NCBI RefSeq assembly: GCF_004138335.1
Contig: NZ_RYFW01000001.1
Coordinates: 1-64,000 of the forward strand
Source of the DNA: Peristeroidobacter agariperforans
GTDB lineage: Bacteria; Pseudomonadota; Gammaproteobacteria; Steroidobacterales; Steroidobacteraceae
Direction of reading: 5' to 3'
DNA: 64,000 nucleotides
Shown here: positions 43,836 through 52,610 of the stretch, piece by piece
How the letters are laid out: each line of letters starts with the position of its first letter
Numbering within the stretch: the stretch's first letter is position 1
The notes under the pieces: generated by a model
What the model was told of the DNA's origin: nothing
The model's input: the letters and a program-made list of their open reading frames with translations, nothing else
The model's database searches: none
Position numbers and translations under genes: made by a program

Positions 43836-45170
43836 TCAATTCGCTCCACTACTCGATTTGGCGGCGCGCTGCCCGGATCGTGCCCACCAGGTGTTCGTCA
43901 ACGGCTCACCGGCCACGAAAGCCTTGCTTCCCAAGGCCTGCTCGATACGCACGCACTCGTTCCACTTCGCCATCCGCTCGCTGCGAGCGAAGGAGCCGAC
44001 CTTGAGCTGCCCGGCGCCGAGCCCGACAGCCAGATGGACGATCGAGACATCCTCGCTTTCACCCGATCGTGCCGAGACGATCGTGCGCCACCCTGCTCGG
44101 TGCGCCTCATCGAGCGCGGCAACCGCTCTGCTCACGGTGCCGGCCTGGTTGACCTTGATCAGTGCCGTATTGCAGGCACCCGCCGCCGCCGCCTCGCGCA
44201 CTCGCAAAGCATTCGTCACCAGCAAATCATCACCGACGACCTGAATAGCTGCCGTGCGTTGCCGGAAGCGCGCGAAATTCTCGTAAGCATCCTCGGCGAA
44301 CGGATCTTCGATCGCGACGATGGGATAGCGCTCGATCCAGCGCGCAATTCGCTCCGAAAAGCCGTCGGCGTCGAGCAGTGCGCCTTCGAGCGCCATCCTG
44401 TAGCCGCTGCCGTGACGCAGTTGCGTGGCCGCGATGTCGAGCGAGATCACGACGCGCTCTCCCGGGGTTTCGCCCGCTGCCTCTATCGCCCGCATCAACA
44501 TATCCAGTGCCTGCTCATTGGAGTCGAAATTCGGCCACCATCCGCCCTCGTCAGCGACACCGGCCAGCCGCCCCTGCTCCGCCATGCAGCGACCGGCGGC
44601 GCGATAGATTTCCGCGGTCACGACCATCGACTCGTCGAACGAGCCTGCGCCGGGCACCATGATCATGAAGTCCTGCACGTCCACTCGGCCCGACGCGTGA
44701 GCACCGCCACCGAATATCTGCGTCTCCGCCAGGGGAATCGATGGCGCCCTGTCGAACGTATCGGCAACGTGACGCCACAATGGAACACCCGTCGATTGTG
44801 CGCCGGCGTGCAACACCGCCAGGGAAGTCGCGACACTGGCGTTGGCTCCCAACGTGCGAAACGCTCCGGAACTGTCCAGCCCATCCAGTTTCGCGTCGAC
44901 TCCACATTGATCTCGCGCATCGACGCCGCGAAGCGCTGGCGCAATCAATTCCTCGACGTTGGCGACGGCGCGAGAGACGTCCTTGCCTCCGAGTCGATCT
45001 CCGCCATCGCGAAGTTCGACGGCTTCGTGCGTCCCGCAGGAAGCCCCCGCCGGCGCGATCGCGCGCCCGAGACCGCCGCTCCTTGTTCGGACCTCCACCT
45101 CCACCGTCGGCAAGCCACGTGAATCCCACACGCGGCGCGCCTGTACATCGGAAATCTCAGAGTTGCTCAT
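43836..45170 (-). CDS. Enolase paralogue with altered active site, catabolic
   Basis: 444 residues from the ATG at 45170. It is a full-length enolase. Kept (E. coli numbering in brackets): H158 [159], E208 [209], metal ligands D245 [246], E288 [290] and D314 [317], K339 [342], RS at 368-369 and K390 [393]. Changed: E168 is Asp (VQDFMIM), H369 of SHRSGE is Ala (SARSGE), the lid loop PSGASTG reads PAGASCG, and ASEF reads ATQL. Metal binding and the Lys/Glu pair persist, but residues around the phosphate and the distal end of the substrate differ, so a substrate other than 2-phosphoglycerate is likely. Between the APH-type kinase (18 bases) and the FAH gene (two bases). A housekeeping enolase is expected elsewhere. 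Confidence 0.88.
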   Translation of the reverse strand: MSNSEISDVQARRVWDSRGLPTVEVEVRTRSGGLGRAIAPAGASCGTHEAVELRDGGDRLGGKDVSRAVANVEELIAPALRGVDARDQCGVDAKLDGLDSSGAFRTLGANASVATSLAVLHAGAQSTGVPLWRHVADTFDRAPSIPLAETQIFGGGAHASGRVDVQDFMIMVPGAGSFDESMVVTAEIYRAAGRCMAEQGRLAGVADEGGWWPNFDSNEQALDMLMRAIEAAGETPGERVVISLDIAATQLRHGSGYRMALEGALLDADGFSERIARWIERYPIVAIEDPFAEDAYENFARFRQRTAAIQVVGDDLLVTNALRVREAAAAGACNTALIKVNQAGTVSRAVAALDEAHRAGWRTIVSARSGESEDVSIVHLAVGLGAGQLKVGSFARSERMAKWNECVRIEQALGSKAFVAGEPLTNTWWARSGQRAAKSSSGAN

Positions 45171-45188
45171 GATGTCATCCAACAAGCA

Positions 45189-46208
45189 TCACTTATCGGG
45201 TCGGATGAGATCGCTCAGTGCGCCCGGAGGGCTCGTAAGCGATTCCAATGCCTGCTCTCGCACCAGCCGTGCTGTCGCAGGCAACAAATATTCGAGGCGC
45301 GACTTCCCAGAGATGCGCGCCAGCATCAGCGCCGGAACGAGCGCCGCCACGCGTCGCTCCAGGTTCTCGGGAGCTTCCCAATCGATACCAGCTGCATACG
45401 ACTGCCACAGCACGCCGGCCGCAGCCTTCAACGCACCCGCGCAGGCAGGCAGATGCTGAGCCTTGATGAGCAGATGATTCAGGCAGAAGGCGACGTCGAA
45501 CGCAGGATCGCCATGCGTGGCGCATTCCGCATCGATGAACATCGGCCCATACCCGCTGCAGAGAATGTTCTTGGGACTGACATCACCGTGAATGAGGGTG
45601 CAACGCGCGTCTTCGAGGTGCTTCGCGACGTGCAGGATTTGCACTGCTGCGGCAGGTTCCCGCTCGGCCGTAAAACGCAAGTAGGGTTCCACACGCAATG
45701 CTCGAAAATCTTCGGCATGGTCCATTTCCTTCAAGAACGCAGGCTCTCGGAAGGACGCCGCGTGAATGAGAGATAGACGCACGCCCACCTCCGCGGCGAA
45801 TGGCTTGGACACGTCACCTGCGAGCAGCCGCTCCTTCCACGTCGTGTTGTCGCCGGCCGCCAGGTATTCCATGACGATTGCGTGATTGACGGAGTCATAG
45901 CCCAACACTTGGGGCACGCAGCCGCGCGACTGAGCGGCGGCGAACGAGAGCCATCGGTACTCCGCGAAAGTCCGGTGCACCGGAGCGCACCAGCGCTCTT
46001 CGGTTTTCAGTTGCGCCAGCGCGCTCTTCACACAGACGACACGACCGGCGAGCGTCACTTTGTAAATGTCCGACGAGACTCCGCCCGTCAGCGGCTCCAC
46101 CGAACGCACTGTGCGCCAGTCGGACAGGCCGCAATTCCTGAGAATCTCCTCGAACTTACTCGACAAGGTCGACACACCGCGATGACAGTCGCGCCAGATT
46201 GTCAACAT
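45189..46208 (-). CDS. APH-fold phosphotransferase (small-molecule kinase)
   Basis: 339 residues. VEPLTGGVSSDIYKVTLAGR, the Lys in VVCVKSALAQ, CTLIHGDVSPKNILCSG (Brenner motif HGDxxxxN) and MFIDAECATHGDPAFDVAFC (DxE variant of DxD) are the APH/choline-kinase landmarks. Homologues phosphorylate hydroxyls of antibiotics, choline, methylthioribose or homoserine. As first gene of the enolase-FAH-SDR operon it should phosphorylate the pathway substrate. The ATG at 46208 lies inside operator 5; the GTG at 46175 is an alternative start. Neither has a good ribosome site. Confidence 0.85.
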   Translation of the reverse strand: MLTIWRDCHRGVSTLSSKFEEILRNCGLSDWRTVRSVEPLTGGVSSDIYKVTLAGRVVCVKSALAQLKTEERWCAPVHRTFAEYRWLSFAAAQSRGCVPQVLGYDSVNHAIVMEYLAAGDNTTWKERLLAGDVSKPFAAEVGVRLSLIHAASFREPAFLKEMDHAEDFRALRVEPYLRFTAEREPAAAVQILHVAKHLEDARCTLIHGDVSPKNILCSGYGPMFIDAECATHGDPAFDVAFCLNHLLIKAQHLPACAGALKAAAGVLWQSYAAGIDWEAPENLERRVAALVPALMLARISGKSRLEYLLPATARLVREQALESLTSPPGALSDLIRPDK

Positions 46209-46215
46209 TTGACAT
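46199..46215. promoter_or_regulatory. Putative GntR operator 5 (divergent kinase-enolase / PhoD promoter)
   Basis: TTGTCAACATTTGACAT, two mismatches from the palindrome, followed at 46240-46251 by the direct repeat TTGTCGATTGTC. It separates two divergent units and ties the kinase-enolase operon and the phosphatase to the agar regulon. Confidence 0.6.
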
Positions 46216-46278
46216 TCATGTCAAGGCAACTCAATGTGATTGTCGATTGTCAACTAATGTTCGCTACCCTACGGTCGA

Positions 46279-48624
46279 ATGATGAACCGACGCAATTTCA
46301 TTGGCGCGGCCGCGGCAGCCGCCGGATCCGCGCTCGCCGCGCTGAAAGATGCTCACGCCGCAGCCAGGCGAGAGGTCGTACTCAGGCCCGTGCAGACATT
46401 GCCGGGCGATGTCGAGCGCGTGTGGCTCGGCGAGGCCTTCTGGGCGAATCGGCTGCAGGATTGGCGCCTCGCCAATGGCCGCATCGAGTGTCTGAACGGC
46501 AGAGAGAGCTTTGAAGCGCGCACGGTCGCACTTTTGACTCGCAGCATGAATCGCAAGCGGGCGCCCGCAAGGATCAGCGTGCGACTCGGACTCGTTGAGC
46601 CCGGACGGCCGGGCTTCGCAGGCTTCCTCCTCGGCATCGGCGCTGGAAAGCTGGATTATCGTAGCTGCGCGCTAGCGCACGCGCGCGGCGGAGAAGGCGG
46701 CGGCTTCATGGCGGTCATGGATGATCGCGGTGAACTATGCTTTCGTGACTTCTCTGCAGATCAGCGCGCGAACGCCTTCGTGCCGCAGAAACGGGATGCG
46801 CACCAATCGACTGGAGCGCTGGGATCGCGGGAGATCGTGCTCGCTTGCTGTATCGAACCGGCTGGCCGTGGCCGGTTCAACGTCGAGTTGGTTGCCCGTG
46901 ACGGAGCGACAGGCGAGAAGATCGGCTTCGCATTGCGCCGGGACGTGGCGGAGCGCGAGTTGTGCGGAGGAATCTCGCTCATCTCTTCCCCACCCTCGCA
47001 GCAAGCCGGCGCCCGCTGGTGGTTCTCCGAGGTCGCGACCGGCGGTGCGAAGATCGACGAGCATCCTGAGCGCGCCCTGGGCCCTGTAATGGGTTGTCTG
47101 CACAGCCTCAATCGAAATGTACTCAAGCTCACCGCACAGCTTCTGCCTGTGTCGGCGAAGGAGCACTGCGAACTCAGGCTCGACTATCGAGCGCTGCCTC
47201 GCGGGCATTGGATTCAAGGGCCGCGTGCCGCGCTCGGCGATGGATATGTAGCGGCATTCAGACTCGATCGGTGGGATGCCGACACACCGCATCAGTACCG
47301 CATCATCGACCCGGCGTGCGCGGACCGCGTGCTCTATGAGGGAAGGATCGCTGCCGATCCTGCGAGCAAGCGGGAACTTAGAATCGCGTTGTACTCCTGC
47401 ATCCTGCCCACCGCGAGAAGACTCGACGAGGATTCATACGACCCATGGATCGCCGAGGAACGGGTGCCGGGGCGCTACACGCCCGAGAACATTTTGTTTC
47501 CACATCGGCGCCTCATTGCGAACTGCGACCGTCACGACCCCGATCTGTACGTGTTCTGCGGCGACCAGTTCTACGAAGGCTATCCGACGCGATCGGCACG
47601 CGACACGTCCGAGGCGAAGCTCGACACGCTTTACCGCTGGTACCTTTGGTACTGGGCATTCAGGGACTGCGTGCGCGACAAGCCGACGATCGTGCTCGCC
47701 GACGACCACGATGTACTGCAGGGAAATCTGTGGGGCAACGCGGGCGCGGGCTCCCGGCTTCCGCGCGAGGAGGATGGCGGGTTCAAGTGGAGCAAGGATC
47801 TGATTCGCATGATCTATCGCATCGAGCAGGGCCACAATCCCGACTCGTACGATCCGACACCCATCGAGTACGACATTCCGGTCGGTTACGGAGAATTCGT
47901 CTATGGCGGCGTGAGTTTCTGTCTGCTCGAGGATCGCAAGTTCAAGTCGCCACCGGATATGAGCGTTGCACCTGCCTCGGCACGCGGCGAACTGCTCGGC
48001 CCCCGCCAGGAGGAGTTCCTGGAGTACTGGAGCCGCACGAGCACGGATCTGCCAAAGATCTGTCTCACGGCATCGGTATGGGCGTCGGCTCAGACCGATC
48101 ACGAAGGCCAACCGCTCCTGGATTACGACTCGAACGGCTATCCGCCGGATGGGCGCACACGCGCGGTGAAGCTGCTTGCAAGAGCAAAGGCACTGGTGCT
48201 CACCGGCGATCAGCATCTCGCGCTGCTTGCGCGACAGGGCATCGAGGGTCATGACGACGGACCGCTGTTCTTCGCCGGTCCGGCCGCAGCCGCATTCTGG
48301 CAACGCTGGTTCGAAGGCCGTGGCAAGCTGCGAAACCGGCGAGACGATGATCCGGACACCGGAGACTTCACGGATGCGTTCGGCAACCGCATGCGCATCC
48401 TCGCGGCCGCCAATCCAAAGATCCCCCACGCCGAGTTTCAACGCCGTAATCGCACCTGGGGCAAGTTCCTCTCGGACAGCCGGATGAAGAGCGAGGGATA
48501 CGGTCTCATTCGCGTCGATCATCGCTCGCGCACGGCACGAATCGAATGCTGGCCCTGGGACCAGGACCCCCACTCGGGTCGCCAATTCGCAGGCTGGCCC
48601 TACCTGCACAAGCTCCGATCATGA
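46279..48624 (+). CDS. PhoD-like Tat-exported phosphatase/phosphodiesterase with extra N-terminal domain
   Basis: 781 residues. It starts MMNRRNFIGAAAAAAGSALA, a clear twin-arginine signal. The last two thirds match the PhoD metallophosphatase: YVFCGDQFYEGYPTR, TIVLADDHDVLQGNLWGN, ICLTASVWASAQTD, LVLTGDQHLALLARQGIEG and LFFAGPAAAAFW. The region from about 40 to 300 is not standard for PhoD (about 550 residues) and looks like a beta-rich ligand domain, starting DVERVWLGEAFWANRLQDWR. PhoD enzymes cleave phosphomono- or diesters in the periplasm with Ca/Fe. It is divergent from the kinase-enolase operon across operator 5, so it may generate or recover a phosphorylated substrate. Confidence 0.85.
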   Translation: MMNRRNFIGAAAAAAGSALAALKDAHAAARREVVLRPVQTLPGDVERVWLGEAFWANRLQDWRLANGRIECLNGRESFEARTVALLTRSMNRKRAPARISVRLGLVEPGRPGFAGFLLGIGAGKLDYRSCALAHARGGEGGGFMAVMDDRGELCFRDFSADQRANAFVPQKRDAHQSTGALGSREIVLACCIEPAGRGRFNVELVARDGATGEKIGFALRRDVAERELCGGISLISSPPSQQAGARWWFSEVATGGAKIDEHPERALGPVMGCLHSLNRNVLKLTAQLLPVSAKEHCELRLDYRALPRGHWIQGPRAALGDGYVAAFRLDRWDADTPHQYRIIDPACADRVLYEGRIAADPASKRELRIALYSCILPTARRLDEDSYDPWIAEERVPGRYTPENILFPHRRLIANCDRHDPDLYVFCGDQFYEGYPTRSARDTSEAKLDTLYRWYLWYWAFRDCVRDKPTIVLADDHDVLQGNLWGNAGAGSRLPREEDGGFKWSKDLIRMIYRIEQGHNPDSYDPTPIEYDIPVGYGEFVYGGVSFCLLEDRKFKSPPDMSVAPASARGELLGPRQEEFLEYWSRTSTDLPKICLTASVWASAQTDHEGQPLLDYDSNGYPPDGRTRAVKLLARAKALVLTGDQHLALLARQGIEGHDDGPLFFAGPAAAAFWQRWFEGRGKLRNRRDDDPDTGDFTDAFGNRMRILAAANPKIPHAEFQRRNRTWGKFLSDSRMKSEGYGLIRVDHRSRTARIECWPWDQDPHSGRQFAGWPYLHKLRS

Positions 48625-49184
48625 GCGCACGAAGGACACCTCGATAGCGTAGTGTCTGAACAGTCCGTCGTTGGCGTCCGCTTCTCGATGATAGAAGTTG
48701 AGCATTTCCACCAAGCCTCTCCCGACAGCTCTGTTCGACCTGTCTGTGGCGAATTGATAATCAGGGGGCCGGCGCTGTTGGCCGCTTGTACGGCGAAACT
48801 CCAGCTACAATGATCGTGGACGAGTTTCGCCGATAAATCGGTGAAACTCCTGCTAGGCGCTACAAACTTGACCTAGTCGAAATGCTGGACGGACACTGGT
48901 ACCAAGGGGAATCACCGCCGGTACACGAGAAATCCTGTCACCCCGACCATCTCTATCTGCGGCACGTAACAATACGTCCAGTCGCATGTCGAGTTCGCCC
49001 AAAACCTGATCGCCGTCGGTCTTGATAGTGACCGGCCCGATCAGGTCGCGCAGAATCGATCTCCCTTTCCCGTCGCCTCCGCCCCCCGCATCGTCGCGGG
49101 CGATCGATCCCGATGTGACGCAGGCCCGCGATCTGTGCGCCGGTACCGCAGTAAAAACCTGATCAGTGAAACAAAGGTGACCCG
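48625..49184. other. Intergenic with a perfect 11-bp inverted repeat
   Basis: No gene is supported. CGGCGAAACTC (48791-48801) and GAGTTTCGCCG (48822-48832) form a perfect stem, and a third near-copy, CGGTGAAACTC, follows at 48839. This could be a decayed insertion-element end. It marks the right border of the agar locus. Confidence 0.4.
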
Positions 49185-49634
49185 ATGCCGGATCCGCAGC
49201 AGAGTATCAGCACGTTCTTCAATCAGACCCTGCGGGCGCCGCTTCACAACAATCGTTGGTCCTGGGGCGCCGTCCATCCGGAAACCGGTCAGCTTTTTCT
49301 GCGGGTTTGGGACGATGAGCGGCACAGCGTCCGGGGCGTGCCTTGCGTGATCGTCCACACCGACACCTGGAAGAGCGCCTCCACGGGTCGTCCGGAGAGA
49401 GCGCGGCACGTCGAACTCATGAGAAATGGCACACAGGCCTATGGTGTCGTGTGCTTTCCTGATGAGACTGCATCGCGGGGTCACCGGACAATCAGACGAT
49501 TTGAGACACAGACGCTGCTCAGATTCAGCGGCGTGATCGATCGGCAGGAAGGCGTGTACGCCGTGATTGCCGGAACGGTCCCGACGCAGGCCGTCCATCA
49601 TCGCGTGCGCATCCCGGCGGGAATTCTCCGCTGA
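49185..49634 (+). CDS. Conserved hypothetical protein paired with an HNH endonuclease
   Basis: 149 residues. RAPLHNNRWSWGAVHPETGQ and RARHVELMRNGTQAYGVVCF resemble a widespread uncharacterised family often next to restriction or DNA-processing genes; I recall no function. The HNH gene starts one base after its stop, so they are coupled. A role in recognising modified or foreign DNA together with the nuclease is plausible but not shown. Confidence 0.6.
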   Translation: MPDPQQSISTFFNQTLRAPLHNNRWSWGAVHPETGQLFLRVWDDERHSVRGVPCVIVHTDTWKSASTGRPERARHVELMRNGTQAYGVVCFPDETASRGHRTIRRFETQTLLRFSGVIDRQEGVYAVIAGTVPTQAVHHRVRIPAGILR

Positions 49635-49635
49635 C

Positions 49636-50325
49636 GTGAGAGATGCACTGCGGCGTCTGTCGCAGGGTGAAGCGCATCCCTTCGACGTATCAACCGGCTG
49701 GGACGTTGTCTGGGAGCACGCGCGTTATCCACAGAAAGCGGTGCTGGGGCTTGCCGCCGGGCGGCTCGCCGAGCGACCGCTCGGTCCCTACGATTTCAAA
49801 GCCGGCGAATGCCGTCGAATCCTGACGCGGCTTGGATTTGCACCTGTCCCCAAACGCAGCGGTGGGCAGGAAAGCGACGATGCGGACGATGCCGCGGAGG
49901 CCGACCTCCGGCAGCGCACCGGGCTCGGGCCAACGGAGAAAGCCAGTCTCATCCGCGCGCGCCGTGGTCAAGGCATCTTCCGCCAGAACCTCGAACGCGT
50001 AGAGAAAAGGTGCCGGATCACCGGGCTACGCGATCGGATACACCTTCGTGCAAGCCACATCAAGCCCTGGCGAAGCTGCTCGGACCACGAGAAGCTCGAC
50101 GGGAATAACGGACTGCTGCTCTCCCCGCACGCGGATCATCTACTTGACCGCGGCTTTATCTCCTTCGAAGACTCCGGCGCGCTGCTCATCGCGGATGCGC
50201 TTGACACACGGGTGCTCGATCAATGGCGCATTTCGCAGCCACGTAACGCTAGCGCATTCCGCGCCGCGCAGTGCAAATATCTCAGCTATCACCGCGAGCA
50301 TATCTTCCTCGGACGGGAAGACTGA
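49636..50325 (+). CDS. HNH endonuclease
   Basis: 229 residues with a GTG start (49636) directly after the previous stop. The C-terminal half carries the HNH core RCRITGLRDRIHLRASHIKP, then WRSCSDHEKLDGNNGLLLSP, then HADHLLDRGFISFED, the ASHIxPW...N.L.L.phxdxLFD type found in McrA-like and phage/plasmid restriction nucleases. The usual first zinc cysteines are reduced. The N-terminal 120 residues are unrecognised. With the upstream gene this may be a small restriction module. Confidence 0.8.
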   Translation: MRDALRRLSQGEAHPFDVSTGWDVVWEHARYPQKAVLGLAAGRLAERPLGPYDFKAGECRRILTRLGFAPVPKRSGGQESDDADDAAEADLRQRTGLGPTEKASLIRARRGQGIFRQNLERVEKRCRITGLRDRIHLRASHIKPWRSCSDHEKLDGNNGLLLSPHADHLLDRGFISFEDSGALLIADALDTRVLDQWRISQPRNASAFRAAQCKYLSYHREHIFLGRED

Positions 50326-50329
50326 CCAC

Positions 50330-50850
50330 TTACAGCGCGCAGCAGGCCGGCTGCGACATTCGTGATTTGGTGAGCGATGCGTCCGGTAGCCAAAGCGAGA
50401 GGATCCGCCGCTTCATCTCGACGATCGCTGCGATCAGTTCTCGGCTCGACCCTTTCGGGCCCGGCTTCCGCCGTCTCGGCGCGAAGAGCAACCGTTGCTT
50501 ACGACTCATCACCGCTCGGTGAAACGTCATGAGCGTCGACGGCTGCAACCCGATGGTCGAACGCAGCAAGCGAGCAGGCATCACGCGCAGAGACTGGCGA
50601 TGATGTGGTCGATCGGCCGCAGTTTCGGTCCCCTGACCGCGACCGATTCATGATCAATCGCTGGTGTTTCAGCAGCAGCGCGTCTGAGAGGACAGATCGA
50701 GCGCCGCCGGGGCAGCAGCCTGCCAATCGTCGCAATGAGATGGACGGCGAGAATGGCCAGATGCATCCAGTGATGCTAACGATCGTCGTCGGCGGCTCAA
50801 GATGTGGATCGTCGCGGAATCTATGCGATGAATTCGAGTCACCACACATA
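50330..50850 (-). pseudogene. Transposase/integrase remnant (integrase-core family), N-terminal part, frameshifted
   Basis: Pieces in different frames read LLLKHQRLIMNRSR, then GPKLRPIDHIIASLCA, then LLRSTIGLQPSTLMTFHRAV and RKPGPKGSSRELIAAIVEMK. Together they form the N-terminal half of an integrase-core transposase common in soil gammaproteobacteria. The catalytic core is missing. A C-terminal fragment of what looks like the same family lies at 59777-59953 on the other strand. Confidence 0.6.
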
Positions 50851-50859
50851 GAAGCTCAA

Positions 50860-51478
50860 CTTCTTTCATCGAGCAGCGGCCTGACTGCATTCTCAGACAT
50901 ACTTGGACGCCCCCTGTTGCCAAGCGCTTTCCTGCGCTTCGGGATCAGGGGAGATTGCAGCCCATACATCCGCCTCGGTTTGCGACACGAGGCCGCGGGC
51001 CCTGATGGAATTCGCTGGTCGATGCCTGGCTTGGGCATCACCAAGCCACTGAGCAACCCGCGCAATTGATTGGCTTGCGCCGTGCGCTCAGCCACAAAGC
51101 TCTGGCGGGCCCGATGTAGGCTCAACACCGCCTGCTGCTCGACCGTTTTGACAGGCGCAAAGCGCATGCTCGGCCGGCTGACGGCCTCACAAATCGCTTC
51201 GACATCCCGCGCATTGTTCTTGTTTCCTTTCACCTACGGCTTGACGAACTGAGGTGCGACCAATTTCACGGTGTGTCCGAACTCAGCGAGCTTGCGCGCC
51301 TAGTAGTGAGCTCCTGGGCAGGCTTCCATCCCGATCAGGCAGGGCACCAGCGTTGCAAAAAACTTCGCCACGTCAGCGCGCTTCAACTTCTTGCGCAGCA
51401 CGGCGTTACCCGCTCAATGACCCGATGCACTTGAAACAGGTTCTTTGCCAGATCAAGCCCGATCGTCGTAATGTTCAT
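50860..51478 (-). pseudogene. IS110-family transposase pseudogene
   Basis: Begins MNITTIGLDLAKNLFQVH, the DEDD-motif start of IS110 transposases. Further on, IGMEACPGAHY, ARKLAEFGHTVKLVAPQFVK and KGNKNNARDVEAICEAVSRP are recognisable, but a TAG sits after AHY and another after VKP, and a frameshift follows FQVHRV. After about LSLHRARQSF the match fades and the C-terminal Ser-transposase domain is absent. A dead, truncated copy. Confidence 0.8.
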
Positions 51479-51574
51479 CCTGACGCCCCTGCTGGTTTGA
51501 TTAGTCGCTAACACCTCTACTCTGGCACATCTGATGCCGTGACCGAGCAGGGGCGTCCATGCCATTACTACGGT

Positions 51575-52495
51575 CTATGACCGCCACTTCTTTTTACCCG
51601 ACTGTGCGATCTGAACGGTCACTTTCCTCGGTTCGATCTGCTCCAGCTTAAGATCTTCATAACGAAGTTTCGCATAATGCAGCGGTGCAAGCACAATTGC
51701 ATTGCCCATCAGCGCCGCAAAGATTACTCGCCGCGACACGGCTCGTCGCCTTCTCTTTTCATCGCGCTGCTCAGTGATGCCGAGGATGCGGGAGACAGTT
51801 TGACCTGCACGCCAGAAGCGAATCCACATCCACACCACCGCCAACCAAAAACAATACCAGAGCCAGCCTACTTCATACTGGCGCCGGCATCCCTGCTCCG
51901 CCATCTCAGCCGCCGCCGCAATGGCCAACATGGGCAGGAAGACGAACGCCGTAGTTATATATAGATAGGCACGCTCTGCCTCACGACCGTTGCTGGCCGT
52001 GCGAAATTTTCGGCGAATCAAGAAGCCAAAGATTGCGGCGCCGACCACCATCTGCGAAACAGCCCAGACAGGGGGAACGATGAATCTGTCAATGAACTCC
52101 TCCCCAAATACATCACGCCGCGCAGATCTAGTAGGTGCGCCCACGATGATTTCGAAAGCCTCATCCAAGAATCCCGGGACATAGTAGGCGGCGCGGTTCC
52201 GAGCTTCTTCGGCTTCGGCTTCTCGCAATCCAATTTGTGCGCATGTGTCGAGAGGCTGGATTGCGTCAACAAGAGAACTGGCAAGCACTAGCACGCCGAT
52301 ACTCCACAACATTCCTTGAATAGCGAAGGTCACCGCGCCCTGGGGCAGTGTCCTCTCGGACACCGCGAGCTCAGGTTGTTTCAAGAGGAGCGACCGCTGG
52401 CTCAGAAATCTGCTGAGATCGAGAAAGCGACCGACCACGCCATCGCGAAGTTCTTGCCAGAATGAAGGTCGACCTGGAGAGCGATTCATTCCCAT
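51575..52495 (-). CDS. Multi-pass membrane protein of unknown function (third gene of operon)
   Basis: 306 residues with at least four or five hydrophobic segments: GAVTFAIQGMLWSIGVLVLA, VSQMVVGAAIFGFLI, YITTAFVFLPMLAIAAAA, VGWLWYCFWLAVVWMWI and VIFAALMGNAIVLAPL. Ends are basic (SGKKKWRS). No family is recognised; the arrangement recalls Yip1-like membrane proteins only loosely. It lies 115 bases after the 52611-53579 gene on the same strand, so it may share its transcript. Confidence 0.55.
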   Translation of the reverse strand: MGMNRSPGRPSFWQELRDGVVGRFLDLSRFLSQRSLLLKQPELAVSERTLPQGAVTFAIQGMLWSIGVLVLASSLVDAIQPLDTCAQIGLREAEAEEARNRAAYYVPGFLDEAFEIIVGAPTRSARRDVFGEEFIDRFIVPPVWAVSQMVVGAAIFGFLIRRKFRTASNGREAERAYLYITTAFVFLPMLAIAAAAEMAEQGCRRQYEVGWLWYCFWLAVVWMWIRFWRAGQTVSRILGITEQRDEKRRRRAVSRRVIFAALMGNAIVLAPLHYAKLRYEDLKLEQIEPRKVTVQIAQSGKKKWRS

Positions 52496-52610
52496 CGTCG
52501 CATTCTCGTTAGCTGCCTTGGTGAGGCGTTACTGTAGTTCTTGCAAACGCGTTAGGTCGCGCGGGAGGACCGGCGTGGATAGTGATAAGGAAGCTTCCGC
52601 CTCGCCCGGC

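Noticed and set aside
43836-45170. Housekeeping enolase (eno)
   Set aside because: Conserved active-site positions are changed (E168D, H369A, lid loop) and the gene lies in a catabolic operon, not next to pyrG or ftsB.
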